Assembly: GCA_017998575.1 (NCBI GenBank)
Contig: JAGOCV010000059.1
Span: forward strand, 1 to 15,418
Length of the DNA stretch: 15,418 nt
Source: Burkholderiaceae bacterium
GTDB taxonomy: Bacteria > Pseudomonadota > Gammaproteobacteria > Burkholderiales > Burkholderiaceae
Direction: 5' to 3'
Shown: positions 1 to 7,087 of the stretch, in pieces
Numbering within the stretch: the first letter of the stretch is position 1
Layout of the letters: every line of letters starts with the position of its first letter
Notes under the pieces: model-generated
Database searches by the model: none
Seen by the model: only the letters and a program-made list of their open reading frames with translations
What the model was told of the DNA's origin: nothing
Program-made: the position numbers and the translations under genes

Positions 1-407
1 GGGTGATCGCGCCAGACGAGGGCACCGATATCGGTCAGGTGCGCCTCGATGTTCATGCCGCAGTGCTGGCGCAGGGCGGAGAAGCCCGAATGCATCTCGG
101 CGCACAGGCTGCGCGCCCGGGCACGGTCGATGCGATCGTCTGGCCACAGACCGGCCTGCGGGTGGGTTTCGGCCACGTACTCGGCGATGGCGAGCGTGTC
201 CCACACGGCCAGCTCGCCGTCCACCAGCACGGGCACCTTGCCCACGGGCGAAATGGCGCCCAGTGTCTGCTTGAAGGCGGAGTCGGCATCGAACGAGTCG
301 AAGCGCACCATGACTTCCTCGAACGCTATCCCGGCCTGCCGCAGCAGCACCCAGGGCCGCATGGACCATGACGAGTAGTTCTTGTTGCCGATGTAGAGCT
401 TGAGCAT
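1..407 (-). CDS. Glutathione S-transferase family protein (partial, C-terminus beyond left edge)
   Basis: The minus strand reads from an ATG at 407 without a stop to the window edge, giving 135 residues of an expected ~200-230. The N-terminal thioredoxin-like domain is visible. An SSWSMRPW segment (residues 12-19) supplies the Ser that usually activates glutathione in this kind of GST. GKVPVLVDG (56-64) contains the cis-Pro. WDTLAIAEY (69-77) holds the acidic/hydroxyl pair that binds the gamma-glutamyl group. The start of the helical C-terminal domain follows, with AEMHSGF (103-109). GSTs of this type are cytosolic and conjugate glutathione to, or remove it from, electrophiles; the substrate cannot be told. 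A G-run on the coding strand lies about 5 nt before the ATG and can serve as ribosome binding site. It is separated from the upstream mgtC-like gene by 97 bp containing a 12-bp direct repeat, so it may have its own promoter. Confidence 0.9.
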   Translation of the reverse strand, partial: MLKLYIGNKNYSSWSMRPWVLLRQAGIAFEEVMVRFDSFDADSAFKQTLGAISPVGKVPVLVDGELAVWDTLAIAEYVAETHPQAGLWPDDRIDRARARSLCAEMHSGFSALRQHCGMNIEAHLTDIGALVWRDH

Positions 408-453
408 GAGGCCCCCGGGGATGTAAACCGCCGATGCTAGTGCGCCGGCCGCG

Positions 454-487
454 GGCGATTGATGCCGGATGGCGCGGCGATTGATGC
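454..487. repeat. Pair of 12-bp direct repeats upstream of the GST gene
   Basis: GGCGATTGATGC occurs at 454-465 and again, identically, at 476-487. The repeat period is 22 bp, about two helical turns. The pair lies in the 97-bp gap between the end of the MgtC-like gene and the start of the GST gene, 47-80 bp upstream of the GST ATG. The spacing and position suggest a double operator for the GST gene, but no regulator is identified. Chance or slipped duplication is possible. Confidence 0.5.
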
Positions 488-504
488 GGCGCAGCGGTGC
501 GGGC

Positions 505-1086
505 TCAGACGCGAGGCTGCGCGGCGGCGGTATCCGAAGGATCGGCGCTTTCCGGGTCGGACATGTCGCTGGCCGCGCCGCCACCGGCCGTGCCGATGTC
601 GTCGGCCGGCTTGCGCTCTTCCTTGATGAACAGCGGCACCACCGCCAGCACCAGCAAGGCGAGCGCGGTCGAAAGGATGGCCGTGACTTCCCGCCCCAGG
701 CCGCAGCCGATGCCGATGGCTGCGGTCAGCCAGACGCCGGCCGCCGTGGTCAGCCCGCGGACGTGTTCTTCGTCCCGGCCCTTGAGGATGGTGCCGGCGC
801 ACAAGAAGCCGATACCGGCCACCACGCCCTGGATCACGCGGCTCATGTCGGCCGGGAGGATGCCGGCCTGTTGCGGCACCAGCACGAACAGCGCCGCGCC
901 CATGGCGACGAGCATGTGGGTGCGCACGCCGGCGGCCTTGCCCTTGTATTCGCGCTCCCAGCCCAGCAGTCCGCCCAGCAGCGCCGCCAGCCCCAGCCGC
1001 ACGACGATGCGCGTGACCTGCGCCAGATCAGGAACGTCCGAGAACTCGGACGCCAGCGTGTCGGTGATCTGCTGCTGCCAGGACAT
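505..1086 (-). CDS. MgtC/SapB family inner-membrane protein
   Basis: This is a 193-residue integral membrane protein. It has the MgtC/SapB family signature: LGWEREYKGKAAGVRTHMLV at 41-60 (conserved ER..G..AG.RTH.LV), GIGFLCAGTILK at 91-102, and RGLTTAAGVWLTAAIGIGCG at 110-129. Four to five hydrophobic helices are seen, roughly 27-42, 57-71, 85-100, 112-131 and 135-155. The protein ends in a polar, Asp/Ser/Ala-rich tail (157-193) in place of the ACT-like C-terminal domain of true MgtC, so it is nearer the short SapB/YhiD form. Family members affect survival at low Mg2+ and inside macrophages and modulate the F1Fo ATPase, but are not Mg2+ transporters; the role here is unknown. No good ribosome binding site is seen before the ATG. 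It lies 39 bp downstream of the TPR-like gene on the same strand and may be read from the same transcript. Confidence 0.88.
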   Translation of the reverse strand: MSWQQQITDTLASEFSDVPDLAQVTRIVVRLGLAALLGGLLGWEREYKGKAAGVRTHMLVAMGAALFVLVPQQAGILPADMSRVIQGVVAGIGFLCAGTILKGRDEEHVRGLTTAAGVWLTAAIGIGCGLGREVTAILSTALALLVLAVVPLFIKEERKPADDIGTAGGGAASDMSDPESADPSDTAAAQPRV

Positions 1087-1125
1087 GCGGGCGGTTCTAC
1101 CGTGCGCGCCACGGGCGGCGTGTAG

Positions 1126-1908
1126 TCAATCTTCCAGTTCTGCCCGGGCCAGGGCCATCTCCAGCCACTCCGTGGCGTCCAGCGGCGTGCTGGTGGCGGC
1201 CTGCTCGTACAGGCGCGTGGCCTCGGGCACGCGGTCTTCGCCTTCGAGCATGACCAGGCCGTTGGCGTATTCGATGCGGCCGATGATGGAATGCGGGTTC
1301 AGCCGCAGGCCCTCGGCCAGCAGCCGCAGGCCCTGGTCCTTGCGCGCACCGTAGGTCATGCCGCCGATGAGCGCCCCCACCTTGTCGATCACCTCGGCAT
1401 GGAACATGCCCAGTGCCAGATGGGCGTCGGCATGGCGGGGCTGCAGCAGCAGGGTCTTTTCCAGCGCGGCGCGCACGCGGGGCGCCATGCCCTGCGCCAG
1501 CGCGCGCGCGATGCTGATGCCCTGGCTGTAGCGTCCCAGCGCATAGGCCTGCCAGTACCAGGCGCAGGGGTCGTCGGGCGCGCGGGTGGTGAGTTCGGTG
1601 GCGCGGGTGGCTACTTCCATCAAGAGGGCCAGGCGCGCTGCCTCGTCCGCTTCGAGATAGGTGGCATGGATGGCGATGGCCTTGTTGGCCACGGCCAGGC
1701 CGGGCGCGTCGCCGATGGCGATGCCGGCTTCGGCGGCCTGCAGGAAGTCGCCCTGGTGGTAGAGCGTCCAGGCATCCAGCAGGCGGTCGTCGGTGGGGCA
1801 GGGCAGGGCGTCGCAGGCGTGCAGCCGGTCCCAGTGCTCGCGCACCGAAGCGGCGTCGTGCGCGGGCAGCGCAGCACCGGACGGCAGGGCCGGTGGCCGG
1901 CGGTTCAT
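1126..1908 (-). CDS. TPR-like helical repeat protein of unknown function
   Basis: This 260-residue, Ala/Leu-rich, mostly helical protein has no obvious signal peptide or membrane segment. Tetratricopeptide-like helix pairs are visible. DAWTLYHQGDFLQAAEAG (about 45-62) is a typical TPR helix A plus start of helix B. Another unit around 153-172 runs ALEKTLLLQPRHADAHLALG, and a further one comes near 200-230 with a GLRLNPHSIIGRIEYANGL segment. The arrangement recalls the TatT/RMD-type TPR folds, but I do not recognise a named family. The start ATG overlaps the TetR stop as ATGA (1905-1908), so translation is probably coupled to the regulator and both would share control. TPR proteins usually act as scaffolds; a specific function cannot be stated. 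Confidence 0.8.
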   Translation of the reverse strand: MNRRPPALPSGAALPAHDAASVREHWDRLHACDALPCPTDDRLLDAWTLYHQGDFLQAAEAGIAIGDAPGLAVANKAIAIHATYLEADEAARLALLMEVATRATELTTRAPDDPCAWYWQAYALGRYSQGISIARALAQGMAPRVRAALEKTLLLQPRHADAHLALGMFHAEVIDKVGALIGGMTYGARKDQGLRLLAEGLRLNPHSIIGRIEYANGLVMLEGEDRVPEATRLYEQAATSTPLDATEWLEMALARAELED

Positions 1909-2552
1909 GGCGCCAGCACCTCGGCTGCGGGGCCGGTGGCCACGCCCTCGCGCTGGTAGGGTGCCAGCAGATGAAGCACCTGCCGCAGCCCGCGCGTGAG
2001 GGCCTGCCCGGCCGCCTCGGGCTCCAGCGCCTGGCGCGGCGCACGCACGTATTCGTGGCTGGGCCAGAAGGTCAGCACCATCATCATGCTGTCGGCCACC
2101 AGGCCGATGTCCTCGGCGCGCAGCGACAGCACACCTTCGCGTCGCAGCCGGTCGAGCATCAGGCGCAGGGCCAGGGCCTCGTCGGCCAACAGCGGCTGCA
2201 GCCGGGTCTCCAGGCGCCGGTTGCGGCTGAGCAGGTCGCCCAGGTCGCGGTAGAGGAAGCGCACATACCAGATCTGCCCGAACAGCGCGCGCAGGAACGA
2301 CTCGGCGGCTGCCATGTGGCGCACGTCGGGCGCTTCGGCCAGCAGTTCGCCCAGCGTTTCGGCATGGCTGTCGAACAGGGCGTTCACCAGCTCGTCCTTG
2401 GCCTTGTAGTGGTAGTGGAGGTTGCCCGGGCTGATGCCGAGCTCGGCCGCCACCTGCGCCACCGGCACGTTGGGCTCACCAAAGCGGTTGAACAGCTCGC
2501 GGGCCACTTCGAGAATGCGTGCTGCAGTGCGGCGGGGCGCCTTCTTCACCAT
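1905..2552 (-). CDS. TetR/AcrR family transcriptional regulator
   Basis: A 215-residue regulator is read from the ATG at 2552. A TTG ten codons upstream (2582) is in frame, but the ATG has a GGA-type ribosome binding site about 9 nt before it and gives the usual short basic N-terminus. The N-terminal helix-turn-helix is clear: RTAARILEVARELFNRFGEP (8-27), then VPVAQVAAELGISPGNLHYHYKAKDELV (29-56), of which SPGNLHYHY (41-49) is the recognition helix. The rest is an all-helical ligand and dimer domain with aromatic-rich stretches (YVRFLYRDLG near 95). The inducer is unknown. It is divergent from rmlB and overlaps the TPR-like gene, so its likely targets are its own promoter, that gene, and possibly the rml side. 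Confidence 0.92.
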   Translation of the reverse strand: MVKKAPRRTAARILEVARELFNRFGEPNVPVAQVAAELGISPGNLHYHYKAKDELVNALFDSHAETLGELLAEAPDVRHMAAAESFLRALFGQIWYVRFLYRDLGDLLSRNRRLETRLQPLLADEALALRLMLDRLRREGVLSLRAEDIGLVADSMMMVLTFWPSHEYVRAPRQALEPEAAGQALTRGLRQVLHLLAPYQREGVATGPAAEVLAP

Positions 2553-2597
2553 GGCGAGCTGTCCGGTCGGGTTTTTGTGCAAGTCAATCTACCGTCA

Positions 2598-2693
2598 GGC
2601 CCGGTGAGCGGCCATTAGGGATGGCGCTAGGTCTGTCGCAATTCGTAAGTATCTGGCGCTGGACCGGCAGCGGCGGCAGAAGGGCCCGGTGAG
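2598..2693. repeat. 11-bp direct repeat in the divergent tetR-rmlB intergenic region
   Basis: GGCCCGGTGAG is present at 2598-2608 and again at 2683-2693, 85 bp apart. The second copy overlaps the TG and first base of the extended -10 element facing rmlB. The first lies downstream of the possible tetR promoter. The layout could be two sites for one regulator bridging both promoters. It could also be chance in GC-rich DNA. Confidence 0.4.
2614..2641 (-). promoter_or_regulatory. Possible promoter of the tetR-TPR transcript
   Basis: On the minus strand TTGCGA (complement of 2636-2641) is followed after 16 bp by CCTAAT (complement of 2614-2619). Each hexamer matches 4 of 6 positions of the sigma-70 consensus. 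Transcription would begin near 2607, about 55 nt before the chosen tetR start. This is weak evidence from hexamer likeness alone. Confidence 0.27.
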
Positions 2694-2698
2694 ATAAT
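2690..2698 (+). promoter_or_regulatory. Extended -10 promoter for the rml operon
   Basis: The sequence TGAGATAAT fits the extended -10 form TGnTATAAT with one mismatch in the hexamer (GATAAT). No good -35 hexamer is found 16-18 bp upstream, which is common for extended -10 promoters. Transcription would begin near 2705, giving a leader of about 40 nt to the rmlB ATG. Confidence 0.5.
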
Positions 2699-2744
2699 CC
2701 TGCGGCCCCGCCAAGGGGGGATGATTGGCAAAAGGAAAACAGGA

Positions 2745-3818
2745 ATGATCCTGGTGAGCGGAGGGGCCGGCTTCATCGGCGCGAATTTCGTCATCGACTG
2801 GCTGGCGCAGCCTGGCGCCGAGCCGGTGGTCACGCTGGACAAGCTCACCTATGCCGGCAATCTCGAGAACCTGGCTGGCCTGCAGGGCGACGCGCGCCAC
2901 ACCTTCGTCCAGGGCGACATCGGCGACAGCGCGTTGGTGGCCCGACTGCTGGCCGAGCACCGCCCGCGCGCCGTCGTCAACTTCGCGGCCGAGTCGCACG
3001 TGGACCGCTCCATCCACGGCGCCGAGGATTTCATCCAGACCAACATCGTCGGCACCTTCCGCCTGCTGGAGGCGGTGCGGGCCTATCACGCCGGGCTGCC
3101 GGCCGGCGAGCGCGCTGCCTTCCGCTTCCTGCACGTCTCGACTGACGAGGTCTACGGCTCGCTCGCGCCCGAGGCGCCCGCCTTCACCGAGCAGCACCGC
3201 TACGAACCCAACAGCCCCTATTCGGCCAGCAAGGCCGCCAGCGACCACCTGGTGCGCGCATGGCACCACACGCACGGGCTGCCGGTACTGACCACCAACT
3301 GCTCCAACAACTACGGGCCGTATCACTTTCCCGAGAAGCTGATCCCGCTCATGATCGTCAACGCGCTGTCCGGCAAGCCACTGCCCGTGTATGGCGACGG
3401 CCGGCAGGTGCGCGACTGGCTCTACGTGGGCGACCACTGCAGCGCCATCCGGCGTGTGCTGGAGGCGGGCCGCATCGGCGAAACGTACAACGTGGGCGGC
3501 TGGAACGAGAAGACCAACCTCGAGATCGTGCACACCGTGTGCAGCCTGCTCGACGAATGGCGCCCGCGTGACGACGGCCAGCCGTATGCCGCGCAGATCG
3601 CCTTCGTGACCGACCGGCCCGGCCATGACCGCCGCTATGCCATCGACGCCACGCGGCTGCGCGACGAACTGGGCTGGACGCCGGCCGAGACCTTCGACAC
3701 CGGCATCCGCAAGACGGTGCGCTGGTACCTGGACCACGCCGACTGGGTCGCGCGCGTGCAGAGCGGTGCCTACCGGGACTGGGTGGCGCGCCAGTACGCC
3801 GGCGCGGCAGCAGGCTAG
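2745..3818 (+). CDS. rmlB: dTDP-glucose 4,6-dehydratase
   Basis: RmlB converts dTDP-D-glucose to dTDP-4-keto-6-deoxy-D-glucose (EC 4.2.1.46), the second step of dTDP-L-rhamnose synthesis, in the cytosol with bound NAD+. The 357-residue product is the usual length. The NAD-binding GGAGFIG is at 6-12, the catalytic TDE at 133-135, and the SDR pair YSASK at 159-163. [22 protein letters not shown] and RDWLYVGDH motifs follow. I chose the ATG at 2745 because AAGGA lies 8 nt before it and the family starts MILVTGGAGFIG. An in-frame ATG at 2721 would add eight residues not expected for the family. The gene is first in the operon and ends 7 bp before rmlD. Confidence 0.97.
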   Translation: MILVSGGAGFIGANFVIDWLAQPGAEPVVTLDKLTYAGNLENLAGLQGDARHTFVQGDIGDSALVARLLAEHRPRAVVNFAAESHVDRSIHGAEDFIQTNIVGTFRLLEAVRAYHAGLPAGERAAFRFLHVSTDEVYGSLAPEAPAFTEQHRYEPNSPYSASKAASDHLVRAWHHTHGLPVLTTNCSNNYGPYHFPEKLIPLMIVNALSGKPLPVYGDGRQVRDWLYVGDHCSAIRRVLEAGRIGETYNVGGWNEKTNLEIVHTVCSLLDEWRPRDDGQPYAAQIAFVTDRPGHDRRYAIDATRLRDELGWTPAETFDTGIRKTVRWYLDHADWVARVQSGAYRDWVARQYAGAAAG

Positions 3819-3825
3819 GGCGTCG

Positions 3826-4731
3826 ATGGGCATGAAGATCCTGCTCTTCGGGGCCACCGGCCAGGTTGGCTGGGAACTGAGACGCAGCCTCGCGCCGCTG
3901 GGCGAAGTCGTGGCGCTGTCCACCGCCAGCCCGGGCCACGCGGGCGACTTCCATCACCTCGAATCGGTGACGTCTGCCGTGCGCGACATCGCACCGCAGG
4001 TGATCGTCAATGCCGCGGCCTACACGGCGGTGGACCGTGCCGAATCCGAACCGGGCCAGGCTCACGCCCTCAACGCCATCGCGCCCGGCCTGCTGGCGCG
4101 CGAGGCGGAGCGACTGGGCGCATGGCTGGTGCACTACTCCACTGACTACGTGTTCGACGGCGGCGGCACCACGCCATGGACGGAAGACGACGAGCCGGCG
4201 CCGCTCAATGTGTACGGCCGCACCAAGCTCGAAGGCGAGGAGTTGATCCGCCAACACTGCAGCCGCCACCTGATCCTGCGCACCAGCTGGGTGTACGGCA
4301 TGCGCGGCGGCAATTTCATCAAGACCATGCTGCGGCTGGCACGCGAGCGCGACGAACTGCGCGTGATCAGCGACCAGATCGGCGCACCCACTGGCGCCGA
4401 ACTGATCGCCGACGTGACCGCCCATGCGCTGGCCCGCCTGGCCGAGGCCCCCGAGCTGGGCGGCCTCTATCACCTGGCCGCGGGCGGCCACATCAGCTGG
4501 CACGACTACGCCTGCCATGTGCTGCAGCATGCGCCGGCCGCACTGGGGCCGTTCAAGGCCGGCCCGGCGCAGGTGGTGGCCGTGCCCAGTTCGGAATACG
4601 TCACCGCCGCGTGTCGCCCCAACAACTCGCGGCTGGACACCGGCCGCTTCGCGCGTGCCTTCGGCCTGCGCCTGCCGCCGTGGCAGGACGGCGTCGACCG
4701 CCTGCTGGCCGAGCTGGCCGCGGGCGCCTGA
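3826..4731 (+). CDS. rmlD: dTDP-4-dehydrorhamnose reductase
   Basis: RmlD reduces dTDP-4-keto-L-rhamnose to dTDP-L-rhamnose with NAD(P)H (EC 1.1.1.133), the last step of the pathway. The 301-residue protein shows GATGQVG (9-15) for the cofactor, the STDYVFDG block (105-112), the catalytic YGRTK (130-134) and a TSWVYG motif. Two starts six bases apart are possible. The ATG at 3826 is 5 nt after an AGGG that overlaps the rmlB stop. The ATG at 3832 gives the canonical MKILLFG start. The order rmlB-rmlD-rmlA-rmlC is the common one in betaproteobacterial O-antigen loci. Confidence 0.96.
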   Translation: MGMKILLFGATGQVGWELRRSLAPLGEVVALSTASPGHAGDFHHLESVTSAVRDIAPQVIVNAAAYTAVDRAESEPGQAHALNAIAPGLLAREAERLGAWLVHYSTDYVFDGGGTTPWTEDDEPAPLNVYGRTKLEGEELIRQHCSRHLILRTSWVYGMRGGNFIKTMLRLARERDELRVISDQIGAPTGAELIADVTAHALARLAEAPELGGLYHLAAGGHISWHDYACHVLQHAPAALGPFKAGPAQVVAVPSSEYVTAACRPNNSRLDTGRFARAFGLRLPPWQDGVDRLLAELAAGA

Positions 4732-4763
4732 GCAGCACTGCGCAACGCGTATCCTCACCCCTC

Positions 4764-5651
4764 ATGACGCAACGAAAAGGCATCATCCTCGCGGGCGGCT
4801 CTGGCACCCGCCTGCATCCGGCCACGCTGGCCGTCAGCAAGCAGCTGCTGCCGGTCTACGACAAGCCGATGGTGTACTACCCGCTCACCACGCTCATGCT
4901 GGCAGGCATCCGCGACATCCTGCTCATCAGCACGCCGCAGGACACGCCGCGCTTCCAGCAACTGCTGGGCGACGGCTCGCAGTGGGGCATCAACCTGCAG
5001 TACGCCGTGCAGCCGAGCCCGGACGGCCTGGCCCAGGCTTTCATCATCGGCGCCGGCTTCGTGGGCGATGCGCCCAGCGCCCTCGTGCTGGGCGACAACA
5101 TCTATTACGGCAACGACTTCTCCACCCTGCTGTGCGAGGCCGACGCACGGCAGAACGGCGCCACCGTGTTCGCCTATCACGTGCAGGACCCGGAGCGCTA
5201 CGGCGTCGTGGCCTTCGATGCCGAAGGCCGCGCCACGAGCATCGAGGAAAAGCCGGCGAAGCCGCGCAGCAGCTACGCCGTCACCGGCTTGTATTTCTAC
5301 GACGCGCAGGTGGTCGACATCGCGCGCGCCATTCGGCCCAGTGCGCGCGGCGAACTGGAGATCACCGCCGTCAACCAGGCCTACCTTGAACGCGGTGAGC
5401 TCAACGTGCAGATCCTGCAGCGTGGCTATGCGTGGCTCGATACGGGCACACACGACAGCCTGCTGGATGCGGGGCAGTTCATCGCGACGCTGGAGCGGCG
5501 GCAGGGGCTGAAGATCGCCTGCCCGGAAGAGATCGCTTGGCGGGCGGGGTTCATCGATGATGCGCAGCTGGAGCAGTTGGCGCAGCCGTTGGCGAAGAGT
5601 GGGTATGGGCGGTATCTAATGCGGCTGTTGGCTGACGGGAGCCGCGCATGA
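4764..5651 (+). CDS. rmlA: Glucose-1-phosphate thymidylyltransferase
   Basis: RmlA joins dTTP and glucose-1-phosphate to dTDP-glucose (EC 2.7.7.24), the first and feedback-controlled step of the rhamnose pathway. The 295-residue length is typical. The nucleotidyltransferase signature GGSGTRL (11-17) with K26, the metal-binding LGDN (109-112), the EEKP motif and the [10 protein letters not shown] segment are all present. No clear ribosome binding site precedes the ATG, which lies 32 bp after rmlD. Its last four bases overlap the rmlC start as ATGA. From about 5500 to the end, third positions change from mostly C to more G, T and A (for example TTG, CTA, AGT, GGG), marking the start of the less host-like DNA that continues downstream. 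Confidence 0.97.
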   Translation: MTQRKGIILAGGSGTRLHPATLAVSKQLLPVYDKPMVYYPLTTLMLAGIRDILLISTPQDTPRFQQLLGDGSQWGINLQYAVQPSPDGLAQAFIIGAGFVGDAPSALVLGDNIYYGNDFSTLLCEADARQNGATVFAYHVQDPERYGVVAFDAEGRATSIEEKPAKPRSSYAVTGLYFYDAQVVDIARAIRPSARGELEITAVNQAYLERGELNVQILQRGYAWLDTGTHDSLLDAGQFIATLERRQGLKIACPEEIAWRAGFIDDAQLEQLAQPLAKSGYGRYLMRLLADGSRA

Positions 5652-6238
5652 AAGTGACCGCCACGGCTATTCCCGAGGTGCTCATCCTCGAGCCCAAAGT
5701 GTTCGGCGATGGGCGGGGCTTTTTTCTGGAGAGCTACAACGAGCGCGTCTTCCGCCACGCTACCGGGCTGAACGTGCAATTCGTGCAGGACAACCACTCG
5801 CGGTCTGCGCGCGGTGTGCTGCGCGGCCTGCACTACCAGTGGCGACAGCCGCAGGGCAAGCTGGTGCGTGTCGTGCAGGGCGCAGTTTTCGATGTCGCCG
5901 TCGACCTGCGAGTGGATTCGCCAACCCATGGGCGCTGGGTGGGCGTGGAGCTGTCCGGTGAGAACCAACGGCAACTGTGGGTGCCACCCGGCTTCGCGCA
6001 CGGTTTTGTCGTGCTCAGCGAAACGGCCGATTTCCTCTATAAGGCGAGTGGCCACTACTATGCGCCCGAGGACGAGCACTGCATCATCTGGAACGACGCA
6101 GTGCTGGGGATCGAATGGCCGCTCGAAGGCGCGCCGACCGTGTCGGGCAAGGACGCCAAGGGCGAAGACTGGCTTCGGGCCTGCGAGTGGCATCGAGCCG
6201 GCATGCCTCGCCCGCAACGGGCTCGTAACGCATCATGA
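5648..6238 (+). CDS. rmlC: dTDP-4-dehydrorhamnose 3,5-epimerase
   Basis: RmlC epimerises C3 and C5 of dTDP-4-keto-6-deoxyglucose (EC 5.1.3.13), the third step of dTDP-L-rhamnose synthesis. The 196-residue cupin has the expected RGLHYQ motif with catalytic His62, the conserved Tyr131 in FLYK, the [10 protein letters not shown] cupin segment (111-120) and [10 protein letters not shown] (149-158). The C-terminus is about 10-15 residues longer than most RmlC and basic (RPQRARNAS). Both ends overlap neighbours by ATGA: with rmlA at 5648-5651 and with the next epimerase-like gene at 6235-6238. Translation of the three is therefore likely coupled. Confidence 0.97.
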   Translation: MKVTATAIPEVLILEPKVFGDGRGFFLESYNERVFRHATGLNVQFVQDNHSRSARGVLRGLHYQWRQPQGKLVRVVQGAVFDVAVDLRVDSPTHGRWVGVELSGENQRQLWVPPGFAHGFVVLSETADFLYKASGHYYAPEDEHCIIWNDAVLGIEWPLEGAPTVSGKDAKGEDWLRACEWHRAGMPRPQRARNAS

Positions 6239-7053
6239 ACATACTTCTGACAGGTTCAGACGGGAACTTCGGCCAAACGTTCCGGGTGCGTGCAGGAATG
6301 GATGTCCGCAGCCTCGGGCGTCACGACTGGCGTTCACTCGACGAGCTCTTCGGCGACGCGCCAATCGTGGTCCACGCCGCCAGCGACCTCAGTGCAGACG
6401 GGCTGAGCCGGCCAGTGGGGTGGGTGGAATCGAACGTCATGTCAACCGCCCGGCTGCTCGAGAAGGCAGCGAAGCAAGGCGTTCGGCGTTTCGTTTTCCT
6501 CAGCAGCTGTGCTGTTTACGGGGAAGCCATGTCCACTGCTGAAGACAGCATCTGCCATCCGATCAGCGTCAACGGAATCGGTAAGCTTCTCAACGAGCGA
6601 TTGGTGGCCGATTTCTGCCAGGCGCATGGCATCGCTTACCAGATTCTCCGAATCTTCAATATGTACGGCGGGGTCGACCGCTTCTCCATCGTGTCACGGC
6701 TGGAGCGAGCCGTCCGGGCGGGGCATGAGTTCGTGCTCAGGAATGGCGGCGTCGCGCAACGCGATTTCATCCATGTCGACGACGTTGCAGATATGGTTGC
6801 CAAGCTGATCCAGCTACCTGTTCGCTACAACCGGCTCAACCTCGGCACAGGCGTCGCTACGCGAATCGTCGATCTTGTCGATCTTGCCGTTGCTCGCTAT
6901 CCGCAGTTGCGCATCGTGCGGGATGCCCAGACGAGCCGGGAGGCGGAGTATTCGCGCGCCGATACCACTCGGCTGCACGAGATGCTTGATTTCGCGCCCA
7001 AAAGTGTCGTGGATCATGTGCGCGACGGCTTTCCTGTATCCATGCCGCGCTGA
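6235..7053 (+). CDS. NAD-dependent epimerase/dehydratase-like SDR lacking the catalytic Tyr
   Basis: This is a 272-residue extended short-chain dehydrogenase/reductase. The cofactor motif TGSDGNFG (6-13) and the Ser-containing FLSSCAVYG (88-96) are intact, as are RIFNMYG (139-145) and the RDFIHVDDVAD block (176-186). The active-site YxxxK is not: the aligned segment ISVNGIGK (110-117) has Asn113 (codon AAC, 6571-6573) where Tyr is expected, while Lys117 is kept. The change from a TAC codon would be one base. It is also shorter than usual (272 against ~310-330). It may be a nucleotide-sugar epimerase or reductase with an altered mechanism, a subunit that binds without catalysis, or an enzyme that has lost activity. 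Substrate is unknown. It is coupled to rmlC and precedes a glycosyltransferase by 34 bp. Confidence 0.85.
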   Translation: MNILLTGSDGNFGQTFRVRAGMDVRSLGRHDWRSLDELFGDAPIVVHAASDLSADGLSRPVGWVESNVMSTARLLEKAAKQGVRRFVFLSSCAVYGEAMSTAEDSICHPISVNGIGKLLNERLVADFCQAHGIAYQILRIFNMYGGVDRFSIVSRLERAVRAGHEFVLRNGGVAQRDFIHVDDVADMVAKLIQLPVRYNRLNLGTGVATRIVDLVDLAVARYPQLRIVRDAQTSREAEYSRADTTRLHEMLDFAPKSVVDHVRDGFPVSMPR

Positions 7054-7087
7054 TTCTTCTTGCGTCTTCCGTCTGCCTCCCGCCCGA

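Noticed and set aside
408..504. GC-rich palindromes as a terminator between the MgtC-like and GST genes
   Set aside because: No T-run follows any stem on the coding strand.
2672..2679. GGCGGCAG upstream of rmlB as a possible ops
   Set aside because: The conserved T of GGCGGTAG is replaced, the CGTG part is absent, and it lies upstream of the predicted transcription start.
2721..2744. Upstream ATG for rmlB
   Set aside because: It would add eight residues absent from the family, and its G-run abuts the ATG; the ATG at 2745 has a well-placed AAGGA.
2595..4758. Long minus-strand open frames opposite rmlB and rmlD
   Set aside because: No domain is recognisable, composition is typical of shadow frames, and the plus-strand genes are certain.
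5608..5615. GGCGGTAT at the end of rmlA as a possible ops
   Set aside because: The key G is missing, no CGTG follows, and it lies inside coding sequence.
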